Shown piece after piece: positions 35,967-44,054 of a stretch of 64,000 nt of DNA (positions are counted from its first letter, which is position 1; each line of letters begins with the position of its first letter). Both the position numbers and the translations under genes were made by a program. The notes under the pieces were generated by a model. That model was not told the origin of the DNA and did not search any database. It saw nothing but the letters and a program-made list of their open reading frames with translations. Source of the DNA: Verrucomicrobiales bacterium (GTDB taxonomy: Bacteria; Verrucomicrobiota; Verrucomicrobiia; Verrucomicrobiales; DEV007); contig DUBC01000010.1 in NCBI GenBank assembly GCA_012960505.1, forward strand, positions 5,893 to 69,892. Reading direction: 5' to 3'.

Positions 35967-37391
35967 TTATTTTGATTTGTGCCATGGAGTACGAGCATTC
36001 TTGGTGATCTCAGCGTCCAGTTCATCCATGCGGGCAGTGAGATCCTTAACCTTTTTTAAATTCTCCTTGGCCAGATTATTCTGTTCACCTATGTCCGCGA
36101 TGAGGTCAAAAAGTAGAATTTCAGGGGCAGGGGCTTTCCAGTTCTTACCTGCATTTCTGGGCTTTTTTTTCTTTTTTACCAGAAGTTTCCATTTGCCTTG
36201 CCGCAGACCCTGAATATCGCCGCGCGAGGTATAGTAAAGGAACTCGTTGCGTGGGGATTTGGCGTCCTTAGTAAGCAGAGCCGAAGCGTTCAGGCCGTCA
36301 ATTTTCTGATCGACGGGAAGTGGGGTGCTGGTCAGGGCCGCGATCGTGGGCAGCAAGTCGATGGTTCCCATGAGTTCGTGGCATTCGGTCCCTGCGGGGA
36401 TACGTCCAGGTGCCCACATCACGCAGGGTACACGTTGGCCGCCCTCAAAGGTCGAACCTTTGCCGTCACGGAGGGGGCCGGCGCTACCGCCATGGTGCTT
36501 GAAGGGCAACCAGGGACCGTTGTCGGTTGTGTAGATTACATAGGTATTCTTTGAGAGGTCCAGTTCGCGCACTTTATCCATGAGGCGCCCAACCTCAGCA
36601 TCGATATGTTCGATGGTGTTTGTGTAGGCGTTTAGGGGATTAGGATCGCGAACATCATCAGGAACGTAGAGAGGAATGTGGGGCATTGAATGCGGCAAGT
36701 AGACAAAGAAAGGATTCTTCTGGTTGGTTGTGATGAAATCGATAGCTTTCTGAGTGTAACGGCGAGTGACTGTGCGTTGGTCGACGGGCAGCTCCACGAT
36801 TTTTTCGTTTTCCATGAGCGGGGTATTCCACTTGGTGAGCGTGGACTCGGGGTCTTTCCAGAGCGCATCCATGCCTGGGGATCGGCCCAGAGGCTTACCT
36901 TTGTTATCTGGGTGATTCATGTCATTTGAATAGGGAATTCCGAAGTAGGTGTCGAAGCCGTTTTTTTGAGGAAGGGTCTCAGGATGATGTCCGAGGTGCC
37001 ACTTGCCGAAGGCAGCGGTCGCGTAACCCTGGCTCTTTAGGTGATCAGCGATGGTGTGTTCTGTGGGATTCAGTCCCTTAGTAGAAGATGGAAAAAGCAC
37101 GTGTTGGTGCATGCCGACGCGCTTGGGGTAGCAGCCGGTCAGTAAAGCTGCACGCGAGGGAGTGCAGACTGGGGATGCTACCATGAAATTGGTAAAGCGC
37201 CGGCCTTCCTTGGCCATTCGGTCGATGTTTGGAGTCTTGATCTTAGTTGATCCGAAGCAGCCGAGGTCGCCGTATCCCTGATCATCCGTGAAGATGATAA
37301 TGAAGTTAGGTTTGTCTTTGGCCGCCTCAAGGGATAGGGACGTTAAGGTAAATGCCAAGCTGAGAGAAAAGAGGAAAAGAATTCGGGACAT
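35967..37391 (-). CDS. exported sulfatase, arylsulfatase A-like
   Basis: Type I sulfatase. The ATG at 37391 gives the signal peptide MSRILFLFSLSLAFTLTSLSLEA; a TTG-like upstream extension is unlikely. Metal-binding start FIIIFTDDQGYGDLGCFG, canonical formylglycine motif Cys76-Thr-Pro-Ser-Arg80 followed by AALLTG, then FGKWHLGHHPE, YLPHSMPHIPL and VIYTTDNGPW. The C-terminal part contains LLFDLIADIGEQNNLA, the usual end domain, followed by about 35 residues. Directly upstream on the same strand is the remnant of another sulfatase. Confidence 0.93.
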   Translation of the reverse strand: MSRILFLFSLSLAFTLTSLSLEAAKDKPNFIIIFTDDQGYGDLGCFGSTKIKTPNIDRMAKEGRRFTNFMVASPVCTPSRAALLTGCYPKRVGMHQHVLFPSSTKGLNPTEHTIADHLKSQGYATAAFGKWHLGHHPETLPQKNGFDTYFGIPYSNDMNHPDNKGKPLGRSPGMDALWKDPESTLTKWNTPLMENEKIVELPVDQRTVTRRYTQKAIDFITTNQKNPFFVYLPHSMPHIPLYVPDDVRDPNPLNAYTNTIEHIDAEVGRLMDKVRELDLSKNTYVIYTTDNGPWLPFKHHGGSAGPLRDGKGSTFEGGQRVPCVMWAPGRIPAGTECHELMGTIDLLPTIAALTSTPLPVDQKIDGLNASALLTKDAKSPRNEFLYYTSRGDIQGLRQGKWKLLVKKKKKPRNAGKNWKAPAPEILLFDLIADIGEQNNLAKENLKKVKDLTARMDELDAEITKNARTPWHKSK

Positions 37392-37455
37392 GGATGAATT
37401 GAAGCTGTCCCAGGGGTGTCGAGTCAAGAGGAAAGGACGATAAGGTCATTTCCAG

Positions 37456-37632
37456 ACTGCCTAATCGTTTGAGATTTGGGACGTGCACTTTACCAGGATA
37501 TCCTTTGGATAATCCTGCCCAGTCATTCATATCATCGACGCTAATGAACAGGACATTGGGTCGTTCATCGGCACTGGAGGTTGTCGCTAGCAGAACAAAA
37601 AAGAATAAGATAATAATGAACGGCCTTTTCAT
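37456..37632 (-). pseudogene. sulfatase N-terminal remnant
   Basis: A signal peptide (MKRPFIIILFFFVLLATTSSA) and the first sulfatase strand PNVLFISVDDMNDW, then KVHVPNLKRLGS are present, about 59 residues in all. Similarity stops abruptly before the formylglycine motif; the frame then runs into the leader of the next sulfatase gene. The remainder of a gene of about 450 codons is missing. The N-terminus resembles the iduronate-2-sulfatase-like subgroup, which differs from the intact neighbour, so it is a separate decayed paralogue. Confidence 0.75.
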
Positions 37633-37768
37633 GTTTTTTCTCAAAAAATAGCCTAGATAAAACAAGCCACGCCTAGCGAGTCGATTTTTGGAAATGTTCT
37701 CTGTAATATATAAATAAAGGTTGGAACGATCCGTCCACTCATGTAGAATTTGTTCCATTGGAAATATC

Positions 37769-38323
37769 ATGAAAAGTATTCTTGCCACTTTGACGCTCAT
37801 TCTCGCCACGACTTGGAACATCTATGCTGAGCCATTAAAGGTCGGTGATGCTGCTCCTGAATTTAAAATCAAGAACACTAAAGGCAAGGAAATCAACCTT
37901 GCTAAACTTGTTAAAAATGGACCGGTATTGGTGCGGCTTACCTGCGGTTGCCTCGGTTGCGATAGTGAGTTGCCTTATTTTCAAGCACTACATGAAGCCT
38001 ACAAGAAAGAAGGCATTAAGTTCGTCGCTGTTTTTGCTGAGCCGGATAAAAAATTCGCGGCGTATGTGAAAACAAAAAAACTAAACATGCAGTACGCATT
38101 GGATCCGACAAAAGACAGCTGGAAGATTTTTGACACTAAGGCCATGCCCAGTAATTTTCTTATCGGAAAGGGTGGCAAAATCGCCGCTATCAGTAAAGGC
38201 TGTGATCCCAGCGGTCTGATTGCCCGCAATTTGGGCGACAAGGCCGCCAAGCTGGTAAAAGCCACGCAGGTTGACATTAAGGCTCAGGTTGACAAAAATA
38301 GGAAAAAAATCACGCCTAAGTAG
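37769..38323 (+). CDS. exported thioredoxin-fold redoxin (AhpC/TSA or TlpA-like)
   Basis: Periplasmic thiol-redox protein of about 184 residues. The chosen ATG gives the signal peptide MKSILATLTLILATTWNIYA. The core opens PLKVGDAAPEFKIKNTKGKEINLAKL, followed by the cysteine-rich active-site region VRLTCGCLGCDSELPYF, where a Cys-Gly-Cys-Leu-Gly-Cys cluster replaces a plain CxxC. The cis-proline segment is AMPSNFLIGKGGKI. It is divergent from the sulfatase remnant. The cysteine cluster is unusual for the family and may reflect a metal or peroxide role. Confidence 0.85.
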   Translation: MKSILATLTLILATTWNIYAEPLKVGDAAPEFKIKNTKGKEINLAKLVKNGPVLVRLTCGCLGCDSELPYFQALHEAYKKEGIKFVAVFAEPDKKFAAYVKTKKLNMQYALDPTKDSWKIFDTKAMPSNFLIGKGGKIAAISKGCDPSGLIARNLGDKAAKLVKATQVDIKAQVDKNRKKITPK

Positions 38324-38563
38324 TAGTTTTTCTTCATCCCATCGCGCCGGAAAAACCTCACATTTTTTTTCTGGCGGGCAATTGAATCTCCCTTGCATTC
38401 ATGGCTTCAGCGAACCCTATTTCGTCAGTGCCATTATCATAGGGTCCTTTATTATTCTAAGTAGTCGAACTATTACCTTTTGAATCGGTGACTAAGCTTT
38501 GGGAGTAGACTGCAATGAACTGGTTAGAATCTGCGAGCGGACGGAAATCGGGAGTGAACCGCA

Positions 38564-39898
38564 TCATGGAGCAAGATGCCATTCATGAATTCCTTTCCTT
38601 AGGCGGTTGACGATTTCTGGGTGCATTGCGGATAACTCGTTTTTTTCATGGGGATCGCTTTTCAAATTGTAGAGTCTCGTGGGTTCCTTGTCCCAGATGT
38701 GCAGCTGCTTGTAGCGCGTTGTATCCAGCCCGCTGTAGCGAAGAAGAAGTTTCCAGTCATTTTCGACACACCAGAGATATTGTAAGGTGCCGTCGGGATT
38801 GCCGGGGCTCATGTTATAAACGGAATGACAAACGCCAAAGACACGCTTGCGCTTCGCTCTTGCCTGCCTATCGAGTAGGTTTATGCCAGGCAACTTTACT
38901 GTCAATTTTAGCTCGGCAGCTGCGACAATGGTGGGGAAAAGGTCAATGGCATGAGCCAGATCCTGTGTGCGTCCATTTTTAATTCGTTCAGGCCAAGACA
39001 ACATGATTGGTGTGCGGATACCCTTCTCAAAAGGTGAACTCTTAGAGCGCTGAGCATATCCTTTCCAGAGTTTTTGAGCCGGATCATCTTTGTTGGTGCT
39101 GGCGGCAGCCCATCCATTATCGCAGATATAGATAACTAATGTATTTTCCCTGATCTCTTTCTTATTCAGATAATCGAGCAGTTCTCCACAGGTGCTATCA
39201 AACCATTCGCACATCGCATAGTATTTAGCCTCATCCATTGAGCGTCCGGGCACGATATATTTTTTCAATAGCTGTGCCGGGGGATTGTGAGGAGTGTGTG
39301 GTAGGAATGGGGCATACCACGTCAGGAATGGTCGTTGCTTTTCAATGGCCAGATCAATGAACTCCTTGACTGGTTTCATTGATTTACGGCCGATCGTAAG
39401 GCCCTCATCTCCATGGCGTCCTCCCCGGGCCGGGTTCCCATGTGTCATACCATGAGTGAAGCCACCGTCTTGCCATGATCCTTCCCACCATTTGCCGGAC
39501 TGATGAGCTAGGTAGCCATTATTTTTCAGGAATCTGACAAAGTTTTGATGAGTGTAAAATTGCTTACGTACGGGCACATCTAGTTCGGCTCTCCGGTTCG
39601 GTCCTTCAACATCGTTTCCCGTGATACCGTGCTGAAAGGGGTAGAGTCCGGTAAGCATTGATGCCAATGATGGGCGGCACAATGGGGCGGCTACATACCC
39701 GCGCTCGAAAACAAGGCTTTGACGGGCTAATTCATCAAGATGTGGTGTCTTGATTTCAGGGTGACCCATGAAGCCATAATCCGTCCAGGCCTGGTCATCG
39801 CTCAAGATGAAGACAATGTTAGGGGGAGGCTTTGCTATTGACTCGAAAGTTGCCAGTGACCATGCCAGTAGGGTGAGTGGTAATAACAGCTTTTTCAT
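38564..39898 (-). CDS. exported sulfatase with CRPSL in place of CxPxR
   Basis: Type I sulfatase of 444 residues, signal peptide MKKLLLPLTLLAWSLATFES. The metal-binding start IVFILSDDQAWTDYG and the other metal site VIYICDNGWA are intact. The candidate formylglycine motif is Cys74-Arg-Pro-Ser-Leu78 in APLCRPSLASMLTG: the residue at the position of the usual arginine is leucine. The YPFQHGITGNDVEGPN block that follows is typical of a subgroup in Planctomycetota and Verrucomicrobiota. Sulfatase activity is probable but depends on whether this motif is converted. Confidence 0.88.
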   Translation of the reverse strand: MKKLLLPLTLLAWSLATFESIAKPPPNIVFILSDDQAWTDYGFMGHPEIKTPHLDELARQSLVFERGYVAAPLCRPSLASMLTGLYPFQHGITGNDVEGPNRRAELDVPVRKQFYTHQNFVRFLKNNGYLAHQSGKWWEGSWQDGGFTHGMTHGNPARGGRHGDEGLTIGRKSMKPVKEFIDLAIEKQRPFLTWYAPFLPHTPHNPPAQLLKKYIVPGRSMDEAKYYAMCEWFDSTCGELLDYLNKKEIRENTLVIYICDNGWAAASTNKDDPAQKLWKGYAQRSKSSPFEKGIRTPIMLSWPERIKNGRTQDLAHAIDLFPTIVAAAELKLTVKLPGINLLDRQARAKRKRVFGVCHSVYNMSPGNPDGTLQYLWCVENDWKLLLRYSGLDTTRYKQLHIWDKEPTRLYNLKSDPHEKNELSAMHPEIVNRLRKGIHEWHLAP

Positions 39899-40106
39899 AT
39901 CAGATTACTGTACCCTTTAGGAGGAAATAGAGAAACCGATTCAAATACATTAACTCATCCATTTTTACAAAAATACTTTTTTCCATTTGATTGTATGGAT
40001 TTTGCACCCCTTAGGGGAGTAGCTTGCGATAAAATGAGTTTGAAAAAATACTAAAATTTCAAAGTAAGGAATTTGATTTGATGCGAGAGGCTATTAAATA
40101 AACGAA

Positions 40107-40322
40107 GTGAAGAAGGTAATATGGAAAATACTCTTAGCCATATTATGCATATATTTTATATGCGGGTTAACGCTTACTGCAGTGTCGTGGTCTAACCAAA
40201 GAAAATACACAGTTAGGATGAATCATTTTTATAAAGGGTTTGTCCAAATTCCTGCTTCTTATATTGGAATTAAGCTTCCTAACTGGTGGGTTATTAAATG
40301 GACAAGGCCGTTCAGAGATTAA
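40107..40322 (+). CDS. small membrane-anchored protein, unrecognised
   Basis: A 71-residue frame starting with GTG. One hydrophobic segment near the N-terminus (VIWKILLAILCIYFICGLTLTAV) is followed by a basic, aromatic-rich tail (NHFYKGFVQIPASYIGIKLPNWW). It could be a single-pass inner-membrane peptide or an uncleaved secreted protein. It precedes the thioredoxin-like gene by 93 bp on the same strand. I do not recognise the family. Confidence 0.45.
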   Translation: MKKVIWKILLAILCIYFICGLTLTAVSWSNQRKYTVRMNHFYKGFVQIPASYIGIKLPNWWVIKWTRPFRD

Positions 40323-40415
40323 ACTTTGTTACTGTATCTTTTAATTAATGTACTGATAGAATATGAATTATGGGGTAATTATTGACAGTCCTATTGACTA
40401 TGAAAGAATAGAGAA

Positions 40416-41537
40416 ATGAAATACCTTCTAATTATTTTCTTGGGAATCAGCCAAATCTCTTGGTCACTTACTCATGAAGAGTTCAAAACTTTACACCAGA
40501 GTTTACAGCCTGATCCTGATGAAACTTGGCGTTCGATTCCTTGGAAGGTATCAGTTATTGATGGCCAAAATGATGCCAATCAACAGAACAAACTGATTTT
40601 CATTTGGGCCATGGATGGGCATCCCATGACTTGTACGTGAAACAATGGTGTGCTGGACCGTGAGTCTACTTTTAAAAATCCCGAAGTCGTCAAATTGCTC
40701 AAAGAAAATTTTATCCCGATTGCTATAGACCAGGCCTATCAGCGCCGGCAAAAGGATAATGAAGGCTCGTTCTATCAAAAAATAGCCAACCAGAGTCCAA
40801 GAAAGGTCGGTAAGGGAACCACTCAGGGGCTTTATATTGCTGACGCATCAGGAAAATTGCTCGGATTTACTAACAATCGTGGAGCTGAACGCGTGATTAA
40901 TATGATGAGGAAAGCCATGAAAGAACCCCGAACCACAGACTTCGGCAAAATAACAAAAGGTAAGTCTGATCCTAGATACAATCCTAGTCCACCCAAAGGA
41001 GGTTTGGTTATAAGAGTAACAACTAAGGTCTTAGGAGGTTATGAAAAAACGGAAAATACTTACCGTGAAATAATGCATGCATCTCTCGGCAGAGACAATT
41101 TTTGGGTCACAGCTGGCGAGAAAAAAGAATTGATAAATGGAAAATTACCCGACACGTTTCTTCATCGCTTGGCCCGTTTTCACTTGGTGGATAATACGCG
41201 TGGAGAACCTACAATGTGGAGCTCTGGCGATATCAGAACGATTAAAGGGAATCTGGAAAATGGTCAACTTTCCGCCAAAGTAGTTCTAAAAAATGATCAG
41301 GGTGATCGTGGATACGAAGCTCAAATACTTGGAATTATCAAAACAGAAGCAGGGGAAATTACCGGTTTCGATGCCGTCGCCAAGGGCCAATATTGGGGAG
41401 AAGGCAAGTACACTAGAAATGCTCCTAAGGGTCGGTTCCCATTAGCAGTTGCATTCAAATTAGCTGATGGCAAAGACATTGCCGATAGCATTCCTCCGCA
41501 GGGTTCGAGGGGTTGGGTGCGTGGTTACATCAACTAA
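40416..41537 (+). CDS. candidate selenocysteine-containing thioredoxin-like exported protein (in-frame TGA)
   Basis: One reading frame runs 374 codons from an ATG to a TAA-type stop, broken only by TGA at 40638-40640. Signal peptide MKYLLIIFLGISQISWS. A Thioredoxin_7/DsbD-gamma-like domain follows: IPWKVSVIDGQNDAN, KLIFIWAMDGHP, then M-T-Cys-Thr-TGA-Asn-Asn-Gly, then FKNPEVVKLLKENFIPIAID. The TGA thus occupies a redox-active position two residues after a cysteine (Cys-x-Sec). The remaining 170 residues (from about GGLVIRVTTKVLGGYE) are well-formed protein with no further stops. A hairpin follows the TGA. If the TGA is a nonsense mutation, this is a pseudogene; a Sec reading is supported by motif position but no sel genes are in the window. 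Confidence 0.6.
40654..40668 (+). promoter_or_regulatory. possible bacterial SECIS stem-loop
   Basis: TGGAC (40654-40658) pairs with GTCTA (40664-40668) with one G-U pair around the loop CGTGA. The loop begins 19 bases after the TGA, and a G stands second in the loop at +20, where the guanine of the Escherichia coli fdhF SECIS loop also lies. An alternative stem is ATGGT (40645-40649) with ACCGT (40657-40661). Short stems of this kind arise by chance; support is only moderate. Confidence 0.35.
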
Positions 41538-42102
41538 TGACGAGATCCTGTATCCCTTACATTGCAATGCTTGGCCAATAAACTCCCGTCCGTACCGATG
41601 AAAGAACCGGTGATTATGGCATCCTATTTTTCAAGGTCGCGTTAAATCTATTTCGATCTTTTCACCCCCACTAGTCAGGATCCTAATAACAAAATTATCT
41701 TCACTGACACGCTCATAGCTGAGTCTGCGGTGAGAACCTTTGCTGACCCCATAAAAAGACACGCTATTTTTTTTCCAATCTTTGATAACTTAAATATATG
41801 AGGATCTTCTTTTCTTGGCTTTAGCGATGAATCAAAACCAGAAATGCCAGCATTGGCAGTAGATATTTCATCAAATGAAAGTAGCCGATGGCTCATGAGA
41901 TCCGCAACCTGATTCCCCTGTCTCGTGATTTAGGGTCCGTGTTATAAGGACTCGAATTTGTTATTTAGTCAGAAGAACGAACTTGATAGCGTCGAGGATG
42001 ACGAACTCATTTGTGCCTTTGTTGCTATTTATTTCGCGAAACGGCCTTAAGTGAAACCTTTTGTTGCATCTTTGGGAGTTTTTGTGTTTTGATAGAAAAG
42101 TG
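41538..42102. other. intergenic stretch holding only a gene remnant
   Basis: No intact gene is visible in these 565 bases. The minus-strand remnant fills the middle. The right end carries the leader of the LamG gene. I see no tRNA, IS end, or convincing terminator. Confidence 0.6.
41631..41896 (-). pseudogene. C-terminal gene remnant with frameshift in an A8 run
   Basis: On the minus strand the frame reading SLKPRKEDPHIFKLSKIGKK is cut by a frameshift at a run of eight A. The neighbouring frame then reads NSVSFYGVSKGSHRRLSYE, continues without stops and ends IDLTRP-stop at 41631. Both halves look like protein. One more A would join them. No start or signal peptide is found upstream, so this is the tail of a lost gene. 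The family is not recognised. Confidence 0.45.
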
Positions 42103-43860
42103 ATGAAAAACGCAACGTTATTTATCTTATTGTTTTTCGTTTTAATTTCTATAGTGGCAAAAGCGGTGACGCTGGAAGGAAACCTGAAAGCTTGGTGGTT
42201 GATGGGAGAGAATGCTACACTTGCTCCGATTGAAGGTGAGCAATTAGGGATCACTGGTATCCCGAACCATTTGGAAAAAGGTGCCACCGCTGAGGGACAA
42301 GGAATACCGCAGAGAGTTGAGGGGGTACCCTTCACTCCGTTCCCCTTTGAGCAAAGTTTAGCCACTCGTACAAGTAGAGGACCTAATTACTTGATGGTTC
42401 CTCATGATGACTCATTTAATTTTGCGGACCAGGGATTTAGTATTTCTCTTTGGGTCAGGGCCGATGATAATGGAGGTCGGTGGACCAAACTGTTTCAAAA
42501 AACGGTCGGAGCCTTTTGGCAGGCAGAAACGGATGGAGGTGGTGGAGTGATCTGGAATATTAGGGATGCCGGTGGTGGGAATGCCGAGATCCAGACACAG
42601 AACATATTTGCCGGAAATAGCGATTGGCATCATGTTCTCTTTCTGCGCGATAACGTGAATGGCGAGCTGCGTGCATATGTCGATGGCGAACTATCGATCA
42701 ATCCTGGAGGAACTTCTGGAAATGAGGGAAATGTGGGAACTCTGTTCGGTAATGGTCCCTTGAGTATTGGTGCCGAGAGTAACGGTGCTGCTCCCTTTGC
42801 AGGTGATATTGATGACTTTCGGATTTATGAGGGGGCCCTGACGGGCGAAGATGCTTTGGCACTTTATAATGACGGGAAAGGTGATTTTGCTGCAATAACG
42901 CGGGAAAGTGATCTCAACGGATGGTGGTTAATGGGTGAAAATGCGACCTTTGGTAACAATGTTTCAGATACAATCGAAAGCGTCCCGGATAACTCAGGGA
43001 ACAGTGTTTCGATCAATGCGGTTGGAACTCCCAAGAGAGTTTTCGGGTACTCCTTTTCTCCGAACCTGTTTCCAGAAAGTTATGCGACGCGAACCAGTGC
43101 TGGTCCGAATTTTCTTTTGGCGACTAACGATTCATCGTTCGACTTTGCAGATGAAGACTTCAGTGTGTCTCTTTGGGCCCGTTCTGCGAACGGCGGTGGA
43201 CAGTGGAATAAGCTGTTTCAAAGAAACAATGGAGGTAACGTGTTCTGGCAAGCCGAAACTGACGGTGGGGGTAAAGTGATCTGGAATATTCGTTCTGGGG
43301 ATGGACAGAATTCAGAAATCCAAACCAATAATATTTTTAGCGGTAACAATGCTTGGCACCATCTTGTTTTTTTGCGTGATACTCAGACCCAGGAGCTGCG
43401 CGCTTACGTTGATAGTGAATTATCGATCAATCTCGGCGGCACTGTTGGTGCCGAGACCGATGTTAACAGTCTTGAAGGCGGGGGTGATTTTGGAGTCGGT
43501 GCTGAGTCTAATGGCAACAAGACATTCCCAGGTGACATTGATGATCTGCGGCTCTACGACGTGGCCCTGACGGATGAAGACGTTTTGGCAATCTATAATC
43601 AAGGGATGGGAGATTTGACTAAGCCGCTCCCTTTCCAAATCACAGAAGTGTCCAAGGAAAGTGATTCGGTTATTATCACCTTCAGGTCACGGCCAAGGAG
43701 GGTCTATGCTGTAGATGCTTCAGAGAACCTGAAGGATTGGGAAGAGCTTGATGATGGAGTTGGATCTGAGGAAGGAAGTGATCTTACAGAATTTATTGAT
43801 AATTTTTTCCCAGAAGGTACTCGGCAACGATATTACCGTGTTCGTGAACTTGAGGAATAA
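42103..43860 (+). CDS. secreted protein with two LamG/concanavalin A-like domains
   Basis: About 585 residues after a signal peptide (MKNATLFILLFFVLISIVAKA); the ATG at 42103 is preferred over an upstream TTG. Two copies of a 240-residue module follow in tandem, each opening WWLMGENAT and containing FSISLWVRAD or FSVSLWARS, FWQAETDGGG, WHHxxFLRD, ELRAYVDxELSIN and GDIDDxRxYxxALTxEDxLAxYN, the LamG_3 pattern. A C-terminal 75-residue domain (VIITFRSRPRRVYAVDASENLKDWEEL, then YYRV) is shared with the RCC1 protein further on. It probably binds polysaccharide at the surface. The adjacent sulfatase supports this. Confidence 0.88.
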   Translation: MKNATLFILLFFVLISIVAKAVTLEGNLKAWWLMGENATLAPIEGEQLGITGIPNHLEKGATAEGQGIPQRVEGVPFTPFPFEQSLATRTSRGPNYLMVPHDDSFNFADQGFSISLWVRADDNGGRWTKLFQKTVGAFWQAETDGGGGVIWNIRDAGGGNAEIQTQNIFAGNSDWHHVLFLRDNVNGELRAYVDGELSINPGGTSGNEGNVGTLFGNGPLSIGAESNGAAPFAGDIDDFRIYEGALTGEDALALYNDGKGDFAAITRESDLNGWWLMGENATFGNNVSDTIESVPDNSGNSVSINAVGTPKRVFGYSFSPNLFPESYATRTSAGPNFLLATNDSSFDFADEDFSVSLWARSANGGGQWNKLFQRNNGGNVFWQAETDGGGKVIWNIRSGDGQNSEIQTNNIFSGNNAWHHLVFLRDTQTQELRAYVDSELSINLGGTVGAETDVNSLEGGGDFGVGAESNGNKTFPGDIDDLRLYDVALTDEDVLAIYNQGMGDLTKPLPFQITEVSKESDSVIITFRSRPRRVYAVDASENLKDWEELDDGVGSEEGSDLTEFIDNFFPEGTRQRYYRVRELEE

Positions 43861-44054
43861 AGACTTGTCAAGTTGATCAACGAGAAGACCCAAAGTAATT
43901 CCCTCTAAAAACGGAGGATCTAGGACCCTTGGAAACTGTGTATATAATGTGTTGTTTTTGAGGAGCCTTTTCAAGCAGAAGCCTCACTGGTCCCTTTAGG
44001 CGGATACAGGAATCAGGTTGCGGGGTTCATTCCATTACTGATAGGATAACCAGA

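Noticed and set aside
37327-37821. A 164-residue protein on the minus strand
   Set aside because: Only the middle part (37456-37632) is protein-like, a sulfatase leader; the ends run through intergenic DNA and the next gene's leader.
28476-40640. Genetic code change making TGA a sense codon throughout
   Set aside because: Many genes here end in TGA at the expected family C-terminus, for example the AGE epimerase; a general reassignment does not fit.
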